This document shows, piece after piece, positions 18,196 to 25,841 of a stretch of 64,000 bases of DNA (its first letter is position 1; every line of letters begins with the position of its first letter). Under the pieces are notes generated by a model. The model ran no database searches. It saw nothing but the letters and a program-made list of their open reading frames with translations, and was not told where the DNA came from. The stretch covers positions 62,001-126,000 of the forward strand of contig NZ_JOFH01000008.1 in assembly GCF_000721235.1 (NCBI RefSeq). Reading direction: 5' to 3'. Made by a program: the position numbers and the translations under genes. The stretch is from Streptomyces olivaceus (lineage in GTDB: Bacteria; Actinomycetota; Actinomycetes; Streptomycetales; Streptomycetaceae).

Positions 18196-18964
18196 GCTTG
18201 ACAACCTTGTTGGTGAGAGTGCCGATGCCTTCGATGGTGACGGCGACCTCGTCGCCGACGTTGAGGGGGCCGACGCCGGCCGGGGTGCCCGTGAGGATCA
18301 CGTCGCCGGGCAGCAGCGTCATCGCCTCGGAGATGTTGACGATCAGATCCTCGATGGAGTGGATCATCTCGCTGGTGCGGCCCAGCTGGCGCTGGCCGCC
18401 GTTGACCGTGAGCTGGATCGTCAGGTCGGACGGGTCCAGGTCCGTCTCCACCCAGGGGCCCAGCGGGCACGAGGAGTCGAAGCCCTTGGCCCTGGCCCAC
18501 TGCTTCTCGCGGCGCTGCACGTCGCGGGCGGTGATGTCGTTGGCGCAGGTGTAGCCGAAGATCACGTCCTTGACGCGCTCGCGCGGCACCTCGCGGCACA
18601 TGCGGCCGATGACGACGGCGAGTTCGGCCTCGTGGTGCAGTTCCTCCGAGAAGGAGGGGTACTGGATGGCGTCGCCGGAGCCGATCACCGAGGTGGACGG
18701 CTTGAAGAAGGCGAACGGGGCGTCGGGCACCTCGTTGCCGAGTTCCCGGGCGTGCTCGGCGTAGTTGCGGCCGAAGGCGACGACCTTGTTGGGCAGTACC
18801 GGCGGCAGGAGCCGCACCTTGCTCAGGGGCACCTTGGTGCCGGAGAGCTCGTAGTCCGCGAACGGGATGCCCTTGATGATGTCGAGGACGAGCTGGTCCG
18901 GCTGGTCGCCCTCGACCGCGCCGAAGGCGACGTTCCCGTCGATGGAGAACCTGGCGATGCGCAC
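18188..18964 (-). CDS. Fumarylacetoacetate hydrolase-family protein
   Basis: The 258-residue protein MRIARFSIDGNVAFGAVEGD has the FAH C-terminal catalytic fold: VVAFGRNYAEHARELG, FFKPSTSVIG, the metal-binding HHEAELAVVIGRMCREV, YTCANDITARDVQ and LTGTPAGVGPLNVGDEV. Members are acylpyruvate hydrolases, oxaloacetate decarboxylases or isomerases; the sequence does not decide. It is translationally coupled to gltX, an arrangement that looks conserved in Streptomyces. Confidence 0.92.
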   Translation of the reverse strand: MRIARFSIDGNVAFGAVEGDQPDQLVLDIIKGIPFADYELSGTKVPLSKVRLLPPVLPNKVVAFGRNYAEHARELGNEVPDAPFAFFKPSTSVIGSGDAIQYPSFSEELHHEAELAVVIGRMCREVPRERVKDVIFGYTCANDITARDVQRREKQWARAKGFDSSCPLGPWVETDLDPSDLTIQLTVNGGQRQLGRTSEMIHSIEDLIVNISEAMTLLPGDVILTGTPAGVGPLNVGDEVAVTIEGIGTLTNKVVKRG

Positions 18965-19067
18965 GGGTTGCTTGGCCCCTTGACTGAGCTGGCTGGAGTC
19001 TGACGCTCCAGGCTAACGCGGCAGGGGACCCGCAGGGCCGCTGAACGGTGGGCGGCCCGGTGTCGTA

Positions 19068-19256
19068 CTACTCTGCGACGGCCGCCGTGACCGGGGCTTC
19101 CATGAGGATGGTGCGCCGGGGGTTGGCGGTCTGGGTGGGGAGCTGGACGGCGTGCTCCGGCTGCTCCGGCGTCTGCAGATCGTCGGCGCCGTCGAGGTGC
19201 GCCAGCGTCGTGCGCCGCGGGTTGGCGATCTTGTGGAACATCATCGTCGTCTTCAC
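19068..19256 (-). CDS. Small peptide with two NPRRT motifs, unknown function
   Basis: A 62-codon frame with almost pure G/C third positions, beginning GTG AAG ACG. It contains IANPRRTTLAHL near the N-terminus (residues 10-21) and TANPRRTILMEA near the C-terminus (residues 44-55), separated by an acidic, Gln/Pro-rich linker and ending VTAAVAE. The two motif copies use different synonymous codons, which points to selection on the peptide. No Cys, no signal peptide, no membrane segment. The ribosome site is weak (AGGG about 12 nt upstream), so the start could be one of the ATGs at codons 5-6. It lies between a FAH gene and conservon 1; no modifying enzyme is next to it. I do not recognise the family. 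Confidence 0.75.
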   Translation of the reverse strand: MKTTMMFHKIANPRRTTLAHLDGADDLQTPEQPEHAVQLPTQTANPRRTILMEAPVTAAVAE

Positions 19257-19291
19257 GGTTGTACGAGGCCCTGTCGTGTCCGGGCGCCCGC

Positions 19292-19308
19292 GGGGCCGCG
19301 AAGGCCCC
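19292..19308 (-). promoter_or_regulatory. GC-rich hairpin in the 5' region of the NPRRT peptide gene
   Basis: GGGGCC and GGCCCC are separated by 5 nt, about 36-52 nt upstream of the peptide start on its own strand; no T run. The remaining part of the 600-bp region up to cvnA1 shows no convincing gene. Confidence 0.35.
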
Positions 19309-19580
19309 TCGGAGGGCGCGGGTTGTCGGTTTTGCCTTCTCTGTAAAGCGTCAGGCTAAACATGCAATTCCCCACCGACTCGGGGAGGGTGCGTGATCAG
19401 CGTGTGAGTTTCCTCACTTATCAAGGGGCAAACCGGTCAATCGACGCACAGGCGACACCCTGACGAAACGGGCATTGTGCAACTGAAGGCACTATTCCGC
19501 TCCTGATCATGCCGACTGGGACACGCATCGGGCCCTGCCGACTCCTACGCATACGCCCTTTTTGCGGGTGACCATCTTCT

Positions 19581-19605
19581 ACGTGAGGTGATCCGGTCCT
19601 CACGT
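19581..19605. promoter_or_regulatory. Inverted repeat upstream of cvn1
   Basis: ACGTGAGG and CCTCACGT, perfect 8-bp arms with a 9-nt spacer, about 260 bp before the cvnA1 start. A candidate operator for the conservon. Confidence 0.45.
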
Positions 19606-19864
19606 GCTGTCACCTATCTCACGGCCTGCCCCACGGGCCTTGTTGGAGGTCCTGCACTGTGCTGGAATTCCACGGACCGCCGCGGGATCGAACCGGCGCG
19701 CAGGGGGCGCACACCAGCGCCGCGCGGCGGTTGAGAAAAAGAGGGGAACCAGCGCCGGTTACTCACGACCACCACGGGGGCGTATTCAGGGCGCCCCTAT
19801 GACGCCGACACTGTGCCCCGCCCGTTCACGCGGAGGGGCGCCTGGTCCAGAGGTTGCGACGCTA

Positions 19865-22800
19865 GTGCAGGGACGTTTCAAGAGGGATGGCAGCGCTTCG
19901 GCCGAGCCGGAGCCGCACGGCGGGACTGGCCCCAAGGCCGTCGGCTCCTCGCCCCAGCACGCCCAGAACCAGGGTCAGGCCCCGTCCGGCGACAGCGGAG
20001 AGCGCGCCGGCCAGGCGACGGGTCCGTCCGCCCCGGACCAGAAGCCGCCCGCCAAGCCGGCCAAGGGCGCGACCGGCCCCGGCCCGCGAATAGCCCTGCG
20101 CAACTGGCGGATCTCCACCCGCCTGGTGTCGCTGCTGGCGCTTCCGGTGGTCGCGGCCACCTCGCTGGGCGGGCTGCGCATCAACCAGTCGCTGGACGAC
20201 ATCCAGCAGCTCGACAACATGAAGCTGCTGACGGAGATGACCAAGCAGGCCACCGAGCTGGCCGCGGCGCTCCAGGAGGAACGCGACCAGTCCGCCGGCC
20301 CGCTCGCCCACGGTTCGGCCTCCGGCGCGATCACCGTCAAGGGCGACCGGGAGAAGACCGACCGGGCCCTGAAGAACTTCCTCGACAACTCCGAGGAGAT
20401 CGACGCCGCCAGCAAGGACGGCAACCTCGTCGGTGTCCGGGACAGCCTCGTCGGCCTCGCCAGCGACCTGAACGACCTGAACAAGATCCGCAGCTCGGCG
20501 TACACGGCGAAGGAGAACTCGACCCAGACGGTCGAGGCCTACCACCGCCTGATCACCCACCTGCTCGACCTCTCGCAGGACATGGCGGAGGCGACCAGCA
20601 ACCCCGACATGATCCAGCGCACGCGCGCCCTGTCGGCCTTCTCCTCGGCCAAGGAGTACGCGTCCATCCAGCGCGCGGTCCTGGCGGCGGCCCTCCCCGC
20701 GACGACCAGCGAGAAGGGGAACCTCCCCGAGAACGACCGGCTGTACGCGCAGTCGGCGCTGCAGAGCCAGACCTCGGAACTGCGCAGCTTCGGCAGCATC
20801 TACGGCGACGGGTCCGAGGACCTCCTCAAGCCGATCTCCGAGGGCAACCCGGTCATCGAGGCGTCCGACCAGTACGCCGGCCGCGCCCTGGGGCGGGTCA
20901 ACGGCCTGAACGACCTGAAGACCCAGTCGTACCAGGACTGGCTGGACGACAGCTCCACCAAGATCCAGCAGATGAAGAACATCGAGCTGAAGCTTCTTGA
21001 GGACATGGAGCAGCAGGCCCGCGAGCTGCGCAACGAGTCGCAGCGCGAGGCCATCATCTCCGGTGTCGTCATCCTGCTCGTGCTCGGCGTCTCGCTCGTC
21101 GGCGCCTTCGTCGTGGCCCGGTCCATGATCCGGTCGCTGCGGCGCCTGGAGGACACCGCGACCAAGGTCGCCCAGGACCGCCTGCCCGAGCTGGTCAAGC
21201 AGCTCTCCGAGACCGACCCGCAGGACGTCGACACCTCGGTGGAGTCGGTCGGCGTGCACTCCCGGGACGAGATCGGCCGAGTGGCCACGGCCTTCGACGA
21301 CGTGCACCGCGAGGCGGTCCGCCTCGCCGCCGAGCAGGCCCTGCTGCGGGGCAACGTCAACGCGATGTTCACCAACCTCTCGCGCCGTTCCCAGGGCCTC
21401 ATCCAGCGCCAGCTGTCGCTCATCTCCGAACTGGAGTCCCGCGAGGCCGACCCGGACCAGCTGTCCTCGCTGTTCAAGCTCGACCACCTCGCCACCCGCA
21501 TGCGCCGCAACGGTGAGAACCTCCTCGTCCTCGCCGGTGAGGAGCCCGGCCGCCGCTGGACGCGTCCGGTGCCGCTGGTCGACGTGCTCCGTGCCGCCGC
21601 CTCCGAGGTGGAGCAGTACGAGCGCATCGAGCTGGCCTCCGTGCCGAGCACCGAGGTCGCCGGCCGCGTGGTCAACGACCTCGTGCACCTGCTCGCCGAG
21701 CTGCTGGAGAACGCGACCTCGTTCTCCTCCCCGCAGACCAAGGTCAAGGTCACCGGTCACGCGCTGCCCGACGGCCGGGTGCTGATCGAGATCCACGACA
21801 CCGGTATCGGCCTCTCGCCGGAGGACCTGGCCGCGATCAACGAGCGGCTCGCCTCGCCGCCCACCGTGGACGTCTCCGTCTCCCGCCGCATGGGTCTGTT
21901 CGTGGTCGGCCGCCTCTCGCAGCGCCACGGCATCCGCATCCAGCTGCGTCCGTCCGACTCCGGCGGTACGACCGCGCTGGTCATGCTGCCCGTCGACGTG
22001 GCACAGGGCGGGCGCAAGCCGCAGCCCAAGCCGGGCCAGGGCCCCACCGGCGGCGGCGGTCCGGCCGCCGCCCAGGCAGCCGCCGGCGTCGCCGCGGCCC
22101 GCCGCGGCGGACAGGGCGGCGGTGCCCTCGGAGGCGGTGCCTTCGGCGGCGGTGGCGGCGCCGGTGCGCCGGGCGGCCGGCTCGGTGCCGGGCAGGGACC
22201 GCGCGCCGCACTGCCCGGACGTGACGCGGGCGGCCGTCCCGGTGGACCGGGCGGACCCGGTGGACCCGGTGGACCCGGTGGACCGCGCGGTCCGCAGTCC
22301 CCGGCGGGGCCGGGCCAGCAGAACCGTCCGGCTCCGGCCGGCGCCGGTGCGGGCCAGGGCCATGCGCCCGGTGCTCCGCAGGGTCTGCAGGCCGCGGGCA
22401 TGAACGCGCCGCAGGGCAACGCCCCGCAGGGCCAGGACATGTTCGGCGGCACCCGTTCCCCCGGTACTCCCCCGCAGCGCGGCAAGCGCCCGAACAACGG
22501 GGACGCCGAGCAGGGCCGCCGTCCGCAGCTGCCGCCGCGCGGCGGTCCGCGGGCCGAGCTGCCCGGCGGCAACCCGCAGCCGCGCGTGCCGAGCTGGAGC
22601 GAGGAGAACGCGCCGCCGCCCGTGCCGCGCGCTTCGCTGGACGCTCCGCGCGGCCACGAGGAGCCGGACGGCCCGCGCACCGCCCGGACGCCGGAGTACG
22701 ACGACCGGCAGGGCCCGGGGTCCACGGCGGAGATGCCGGTGGTGCCGCGCTTCGACGAGCCCCAGTCTCCCGCGTCGACGGCCGAGTTCGCCCGTCCCGA

Positions 22801-23938
22801 CTTCGACGCCCCGGCCCCGCGCCAGGAAGCGCCGCAGAACGCGGGCCAGTTCGCCGGGCCGGACCAGAACCAGTACGACCCGAGCCAGTACGACCAGAAC
22901 CGCTACGACCAGAACGGGTACGAGCAGAACCAGTACGGCCGGAACCAGGACGCGTACGCCCAGAACCAGGGCGGGTACGGCCAGGACCAGTACGGCGGCC
23001 AGGGCCAGTACGGCCGGGACCAGTACGGTCAGGGCGGCACGGACGCCCCGCAGAACGACCAGTTCGCGCGGCCCGAGCCGACCGCACCGCAGCAGGGCAC
23101 CGGCACCTTCGTCCGCTCGGACGTCTTCGGCGGCCAGCCTCCGCAGGCCGGTCCGGGCGCCCCCGGCCGGGCCGACCGGTTCGCCGGCGCCCAGGGCTAC
23201 GACAACGGCTCGACCGGACAGCACGACCTGTCGGACCGTCAGAACCCCGCGGCCACCGGCCAGTTCGAGCGCCCGCAGGTCAACGGCGCACAGGGCGGCA
23301 ACGACTTCGGCGCCCCGCGCCCGCCGGTCCCGCAGCGCCCGGTCCCGCAGCGCCCGGTCCGCCGGGAGTCCCTGCGCCAGGAGCCCGGGTCGAACAACGC
23401 GGGCCCGAACAACGCGGGCCGGGAGGGCGCCAACGGGACTCCCCCGCAGCGTCCCGCGGACGGCTGGGCCCTGCCTCCGGCCTCCGGCCCCGGTGACGGA
23501 CGTACGCCGCTGTACGACACGCTGGAGACCAACTGGTTCCACGGCGACCGCGAGGCCGGGCCGCAGCAGAGCGCCCCCGCCGCGGCCCCGGAGCCCCACG
23601 CCTCCCAGCCCCAGACCCCGGCGGCCCCTCAGCGGCCCGCCACCTCCGCCTGGCGCACCTCGCCGAACGACGACCTCGTCCGGCAGGCGGAGCGCGTCCG
23701 GCAGCCGGCCGCGGGCGGTGTCACCACCTCCGGCCTCCCGCGCCGGGTCCCCCGGGCCAACCTCGTCCCGGGAACGGCTCAGCAGCAGTCGCACCAGAGC
23801 GGTCCGGCGGTCTCCCGCGCGCCCGACGAAGTGCGCGGCCGGCTGACCAATCTCCGTCGGGGAATCGCACAGGGCCGTCAGGCCGGGACCAACCAGACCG
23901 GCAGCTATCCGCGGCCCACTCACCAGCAGGAGCGTTAG
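19865..23938 (+). CDS. cvnA1: Conservon 1 sensor-kinase-like membrane protein CvnA
   Basis: From GTG 19865 (VQGRFKRDGS) the protein has 1357 residues. TM1 is near 86-106, an extracytoplasmic helical nitrate/nitrite-sensing-like domain near 107-395, TM2 near 396-418, then a HAMP region and a GHKL ATPase domain (HLLAELLENATSFSSP near 608, HDTGIGLSPEDL, SRRMGLFVVGRLSQRHG, GGTTALVMLP). No phospho-acceptor His domain precedes the ATPase. About residues 720-1357 are a low-complexity tail with GGPGGPGG runs and QYDQNRYDQN-type repeats. Conservon CvnA proteins sit at the membrane in a GPCR-like complex with CvnB, C and D. The frame is open 87 codons upstream; the start is chosen from the conserved MQGRFKRDG-like N-terminus, with only a weak AGAGG site. 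Confidence 0.88.
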   Translation: MQGRFKRDGSASAEPEPHGGTGPKAVGSSPQHAQNQGQAPSGDSGERAGQATGPSAPDQKPPAKPAKGATGPGPRIALRNWRISTRLVSLLALPVVAATSLGGLRINQSLDDIQQLDNMKLLTEMTKQATELAAALQEERDQSAGPLAHGSASGAITVKGDREKTDRALKNFLDNSEEIDAASKDGNLVGVRDSLVGLASDLNDLNKIRSSAYTAKENSTQTVEAYHRLITHLLDLSQDMAEATSNPDMIQRTRALSAFSSAKEYASIQRAVLAAALPATTSEKGNLPENDRLYAQSALQSQTSELRSFGSIYGDGSEDLLKPISEGNPVIEASDQYAGRALGRVNGLNDLKTQSYQDWLDDSSTKIQQMKNIELKLLEDMEQQARELRNESQREAIISGVVILLVLGVSLVGAFVVARSMIRSLRRLEDTATKVAQDRLPELVKQLSETDPQDVDTSVESVGVHSRDEIGRVATAFDDVHREAVRLAAEQALLRGNVNAMFTNLSRRSQGLIQRQLSLISELESREADPDQLSSLFKLDHLATRMRRNGENLLVLAGEEPGRRWTRPVPLVDVLRAAASEVEQYERIELASVPSTEVAGRVVNDLVHLLAELLENATSFSSPQTKVKVTGHALPDGRVLIEIHDTGIGLSPEDLAAINERLASPPTVDVSVSRRMGLFVVGRLSQRHGIRIQLRPSDSGGTTALVMLPVDVAQGGRKPQPKPGQGPTGGGGPAAAQAAAGVAAARRGGQGGGALGGGAFGGGGGAGAPGGRLGAGQGPRAALPGRDAGGRPGGPGGPGGPGGPGGPRGPQSPAGPGQQNRPAPAGAGAGQGHAPGAPQGLQAAGMNAPQGNAPQGQDMFGGTRSPGTPPQRGKRPNNGDAEQGRRPQLPPRGGPRAELPGGNPQPRVPSWSEENAPPPVPRASLDAPRGHEEPDGPRTARTPEYDDRQGPGSTAEMPVVPRFDEPQSPASTAEFARPDFDAPAPRQEAPQNAGQFAGPDQNQYDPSQYDQNRYDQNGYEQNQYGRNQDAYAQNQGGYGQDQYGGQGQYGRDQYGQGGTDAPQNDQFARPEPTAPQQGTGTFVRSDVFGGQPPQAGPGAPGRADRFAGAQGYDNGSTGQHDLSDRQNPAATGQFERPQVNGAQGGNDFGAPRPPVPQRPVPQRPVRRESLRQEPGSNNAGPNNAGREGANGTPPQRPADGWALPPASGPGDGRTPLYDTLETNWFHGDREAGPQQSAPAAAPEPHASQPQTPAAPQRPATSAWRTSPNDDLVRQAERVRQPAAGGVTTSGLPRRVPRANLVPGTAQQQSHQSGPAVSRAPDEVRGRLTNLRRGIAQGRQAGTNQTGSYPRPTHQQER

Positions 23939-24361
23939 TTGAGCCCGATGAGCCAGGCGGCACAGAACCTCAACTGGTTGATCACGAATTTCGTGGACAA
24001 CACCCCAGGGGTGTCCCACACCGTCGTCGTGTCCGCCGACGGACTTCTTCTGGCCATGTCGGAAGGTTTCCCGCGCGACCGCGCGGACCAGCTCGCGGCC
24101 GTCGCCTCGGGGTTGACCTCGCTGACCGCCGGGGCGTCCCGGATCTTCGAGGGCGGCAACGTGGCGCAGACGGTCGTGGAGATGGAACGTGGGTTCCTCT
24201 TCCTGATGTCCGTCTCGGACGGCTCGTCCCTGGCCGTCCTCGCCCACCCGGAGTGCGACATCGGCCTCGTCGGCTACGAGATGGCACTCCTCGTCGACCG
24301 CGCGGGTGCAGTCCTCACACCCGACCTGCGCGCCGAACTACAAGGAAGTCTGCTCCACTGA
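23939..24361 (+). CDS. cvnB1: Conservon 1 roadblock/LC7 protein CvnB
   Basis: The 140-residue protein LSPMSQAAQNLNWLITNFVD has the roadblock/LC7 fold (VSHTVVVSADGLLLAMSEGF, ASRIFEGGN, VLAHPECDIGLVGYEM). By analogy with MglB it should act on the Ras-like CvnD. TTG 23939 follows the cvnA1 stop directly, with AGGAG 6 nt upstream; the equivalent codon of cvnB2 is GTG, which supports this rare start over the in-frame ATG 23948. Confidence 0.92.
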   Translation: MSPMSQAAQNLNWLITNFVDNTPGVSHTVVVSADGLLLAMSEGFPRDRADQLAAVASGLTSLTAGASRIFEGGNVAQTVVEMERGFLFLMSVSDGSSLAVLAHPECDIGLVGYEMALLVDRAGAVLTPDLRAELQGSLLH

Positions 24362-24472
24362 TCGGCCCCGGCACCACCCGTGTTACCAAATCACCGTCCG
24401 GCCGCCACAATCCCCCCACCGGCCGAGTCAGACGGCTTGACTGACCGACATGCTGTCCCGCCCGGAGGATCC

Positions 24473-24871
24473 ATGACCCCGCCCACCGCCTCTCATGATC
24501 CGTACGCGGAGCCGTACGAGGACGAGGGCGACCAGCCGCTGGTACGTCCCTACGCGATGACCGGCGGCCGGACCAGGCCGCGTTACCAGCTTGCCATCGA
24601 GGCACTGATCAGTACGACGGCCGACCCGGCAGCGCTCATGGGGCTGCTCCCCGAGCACCAGCGCATCTGCCACCTGTGCCGCGAGGTGAAATCGGTGGCC
24701 GAGGTGTCGGCCCTGCTTGCGATGCCGCTGGGAGTGGCCCGGATCCTGGTCGCGGACCTCGCGGAGGCCGGGCTCGTCGCCATTCACCAGCCGGGCGGCG
24801 ACGAGAACAACGGCGGTGCACCGGACGTGACACTGCTCGAAAGGGTGCTCAGTGGACTTCGCAAGCTCTGA
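24473..24871 (+). CDS. cvnC1: Conservon 1 DUF742 protein CvnC
   Basis: The 132-residue protein has an acidic N-terminus, then LVRPYAMTGGRTRPRYQLAI, LPEHQRICHLCREVKSVAEV, SALLAMPLGVARILVADLAE and VTLLERVLSGLRKL, the DUF742 pattern with a winged-helix-like middle. The role is adaptor-like within the Cvn complex. ATG 24473 has GGAGG upstream. Its end overlaps cvnD1 by 20 nt. Confidence 0.92.
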   Translation: MTPPTASHDPYAEPYEDEGDQPLVRPYAMTGGRTRPRYQLAIEALISTTADPAALMGLLPEHQRICHLCREVKSVAEVSALLAMPLGVARILVADLAEAGLVAIHQPGGDENNGGAPDVTLLERVLSGLRKL

Positions 24872-25427
24872 CGGAGGCCGGGCGACCACCTCCGCGAAGA
24901 TCGTGGTGGCCGGCGGCTTCGGCGTCGGCAAGACCACGTTCGTGGGCGCCGTCTCCGAGATCAACCCCCTGCGCACCGAGGCCGTGATGACCTCGGCCAG
25001 CGCGGGGATCGACGACCTCACACACGCCGGGGACAAGACGACCACGACGGTCGCCATGGACTTCGGCCGCATCACGCTCGACCAGGACCTGATCCTGTAC
25101 CTCTTCGGTACGCCGGGCCAGGACCGCTTCTGGTTCATGTGGGACGACCTGGTGCGCGGCGCCATCGGCGCGGTCGTCCTGTGCGACACCCGCCGGCTGG
25201 CGGACTGCTTCCCGGCCGTCGACTACTTCGAGAACAGCGGGCTTCCGTTCGTCGTGGCGCTCAACGGCTTCGACGGCCAGCAGCCGTACACGCCGGACGA
25301 GGTGCGCGAGGCGCTGCAGATCGGCCCCGACGCGCCGATCATCACGACGGACGCGCGGCACCGGGCCGACGCCAAGTCCGCGCTGATCACCCTGGTGGAA
25401 CACGCGCTGATGGCCCGGCTGCGGTAG
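24852..25427 (+). CDS. cvnD1: Conservon 1 Ras-like GTPase CvnD
   Basis: A 191-residue small GTPase: P-loop AGGFGVGKTTFVG, a threonine-rich switch I (GDKTTTTVAMDFGRI), switch II YLFGTPGQDRF and the base-recognition VALNGFDGQ in place of NKxD. The Asp normal in DxxG is Gly here (GTPG), as in its neighbour CvnD2, a feature of this GTPase family. Start GTG 24852 lies inside cvnC1. A strong terminator closes the four-gene unit. Confidence 0.93.
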   Translation: MDFASSDGGRATTSAKIVVAGGFGVGKTTFVGAVSEINPLRTEAVMTSASAGIDDLTHAGDKTTTTVAMDFGRITLDQDLILYLFGTPGQDRFWFMWDDLVRGAIGAVVLCDTRRLADCFPAVDYFENSGLPFVVALNGFDGQQPYTPDEVREALQIGPDAPIITTDARHRADAKSALITLVEHALMARLR

Positions 25428-25498
25428 GTCCGCGAACGGGCTCAGACAAGATCGCAGCCAAGTCGGCAGGGTCCTACGGCACTTGTCGTAGACGAGAC

Positions 25499-25532
25499 GG
25501 AGCCGGCTGTGTCCTTTGACACGGTCGGCTCC
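25499..25532 (+). terminator. Terminator between cvn1 and cvn2
   Basis: GGAGCCGGCTGTG pairs with CACGGTCGGCTCC (13 bp, two G-U) with an 8-nt loop, 71 bp after cvnD1. The two conservons are therefore probably separate transcripts. Confidence 0.8.
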
Positions 25533-25650
25533 GGTGTTCATAACGTTTCGGCAGAGGAATCGGGTGGTACCAACACGCGCAGCGCTCAACCGGTGCCGCT
25601 ACGCGCACAAACGCCCCGTCTTTTGGCGGGCCTCGCTCTTTATGACCGTT

Positions 25651-25676
25651 TTACGTGGGGCTTACATCACGTGTAA
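25651..25676. promoter_or_regulatory. Inverted repeat upstream of cvn2
   Basis: TTACGTG and CACGTGTAA flank a 10-nt spacer about 165 bp before cvnA2. The ACGTG/CACGT half-sites recall those upstream of cvn1 although the spacing differs. The rest of the 413-bp gap holds the cvn1 terminator and no gene. Confidence 0.4.
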
Positions 25677-25841
25677 CCCTCCCGTTCCATTGTTTTGAAG
25701 AGCGCTCGCCGTCGTGCTGGAATGCCAGAACTGCCCCATGGTCAAAGACGTACTCAGCAGTAGCACGTACTCGATGACGGACCGGGTTCTGAGACACAGC
25801 GGCACGACACAGGTGCCGACCGCCGAGAGGTTGTTGGTCGA

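Noticed and set aside
19421..19603. A 60-codon minus-strand ORF between the NPRRT peptide and cvnA1
   Set aside because: Mixed third positions, no ribosome site, and it covers the inverted repeat region; likely noise.
19862..24247. A 1461-codon open frame on the minus strand across conservon 1
   Set aside because: It is antisense to cvnA1 and cvnB1, has Val/Leu/Gly/Arg-rich repetitive composition typical of a GC-biased shadow, and lacks domains.
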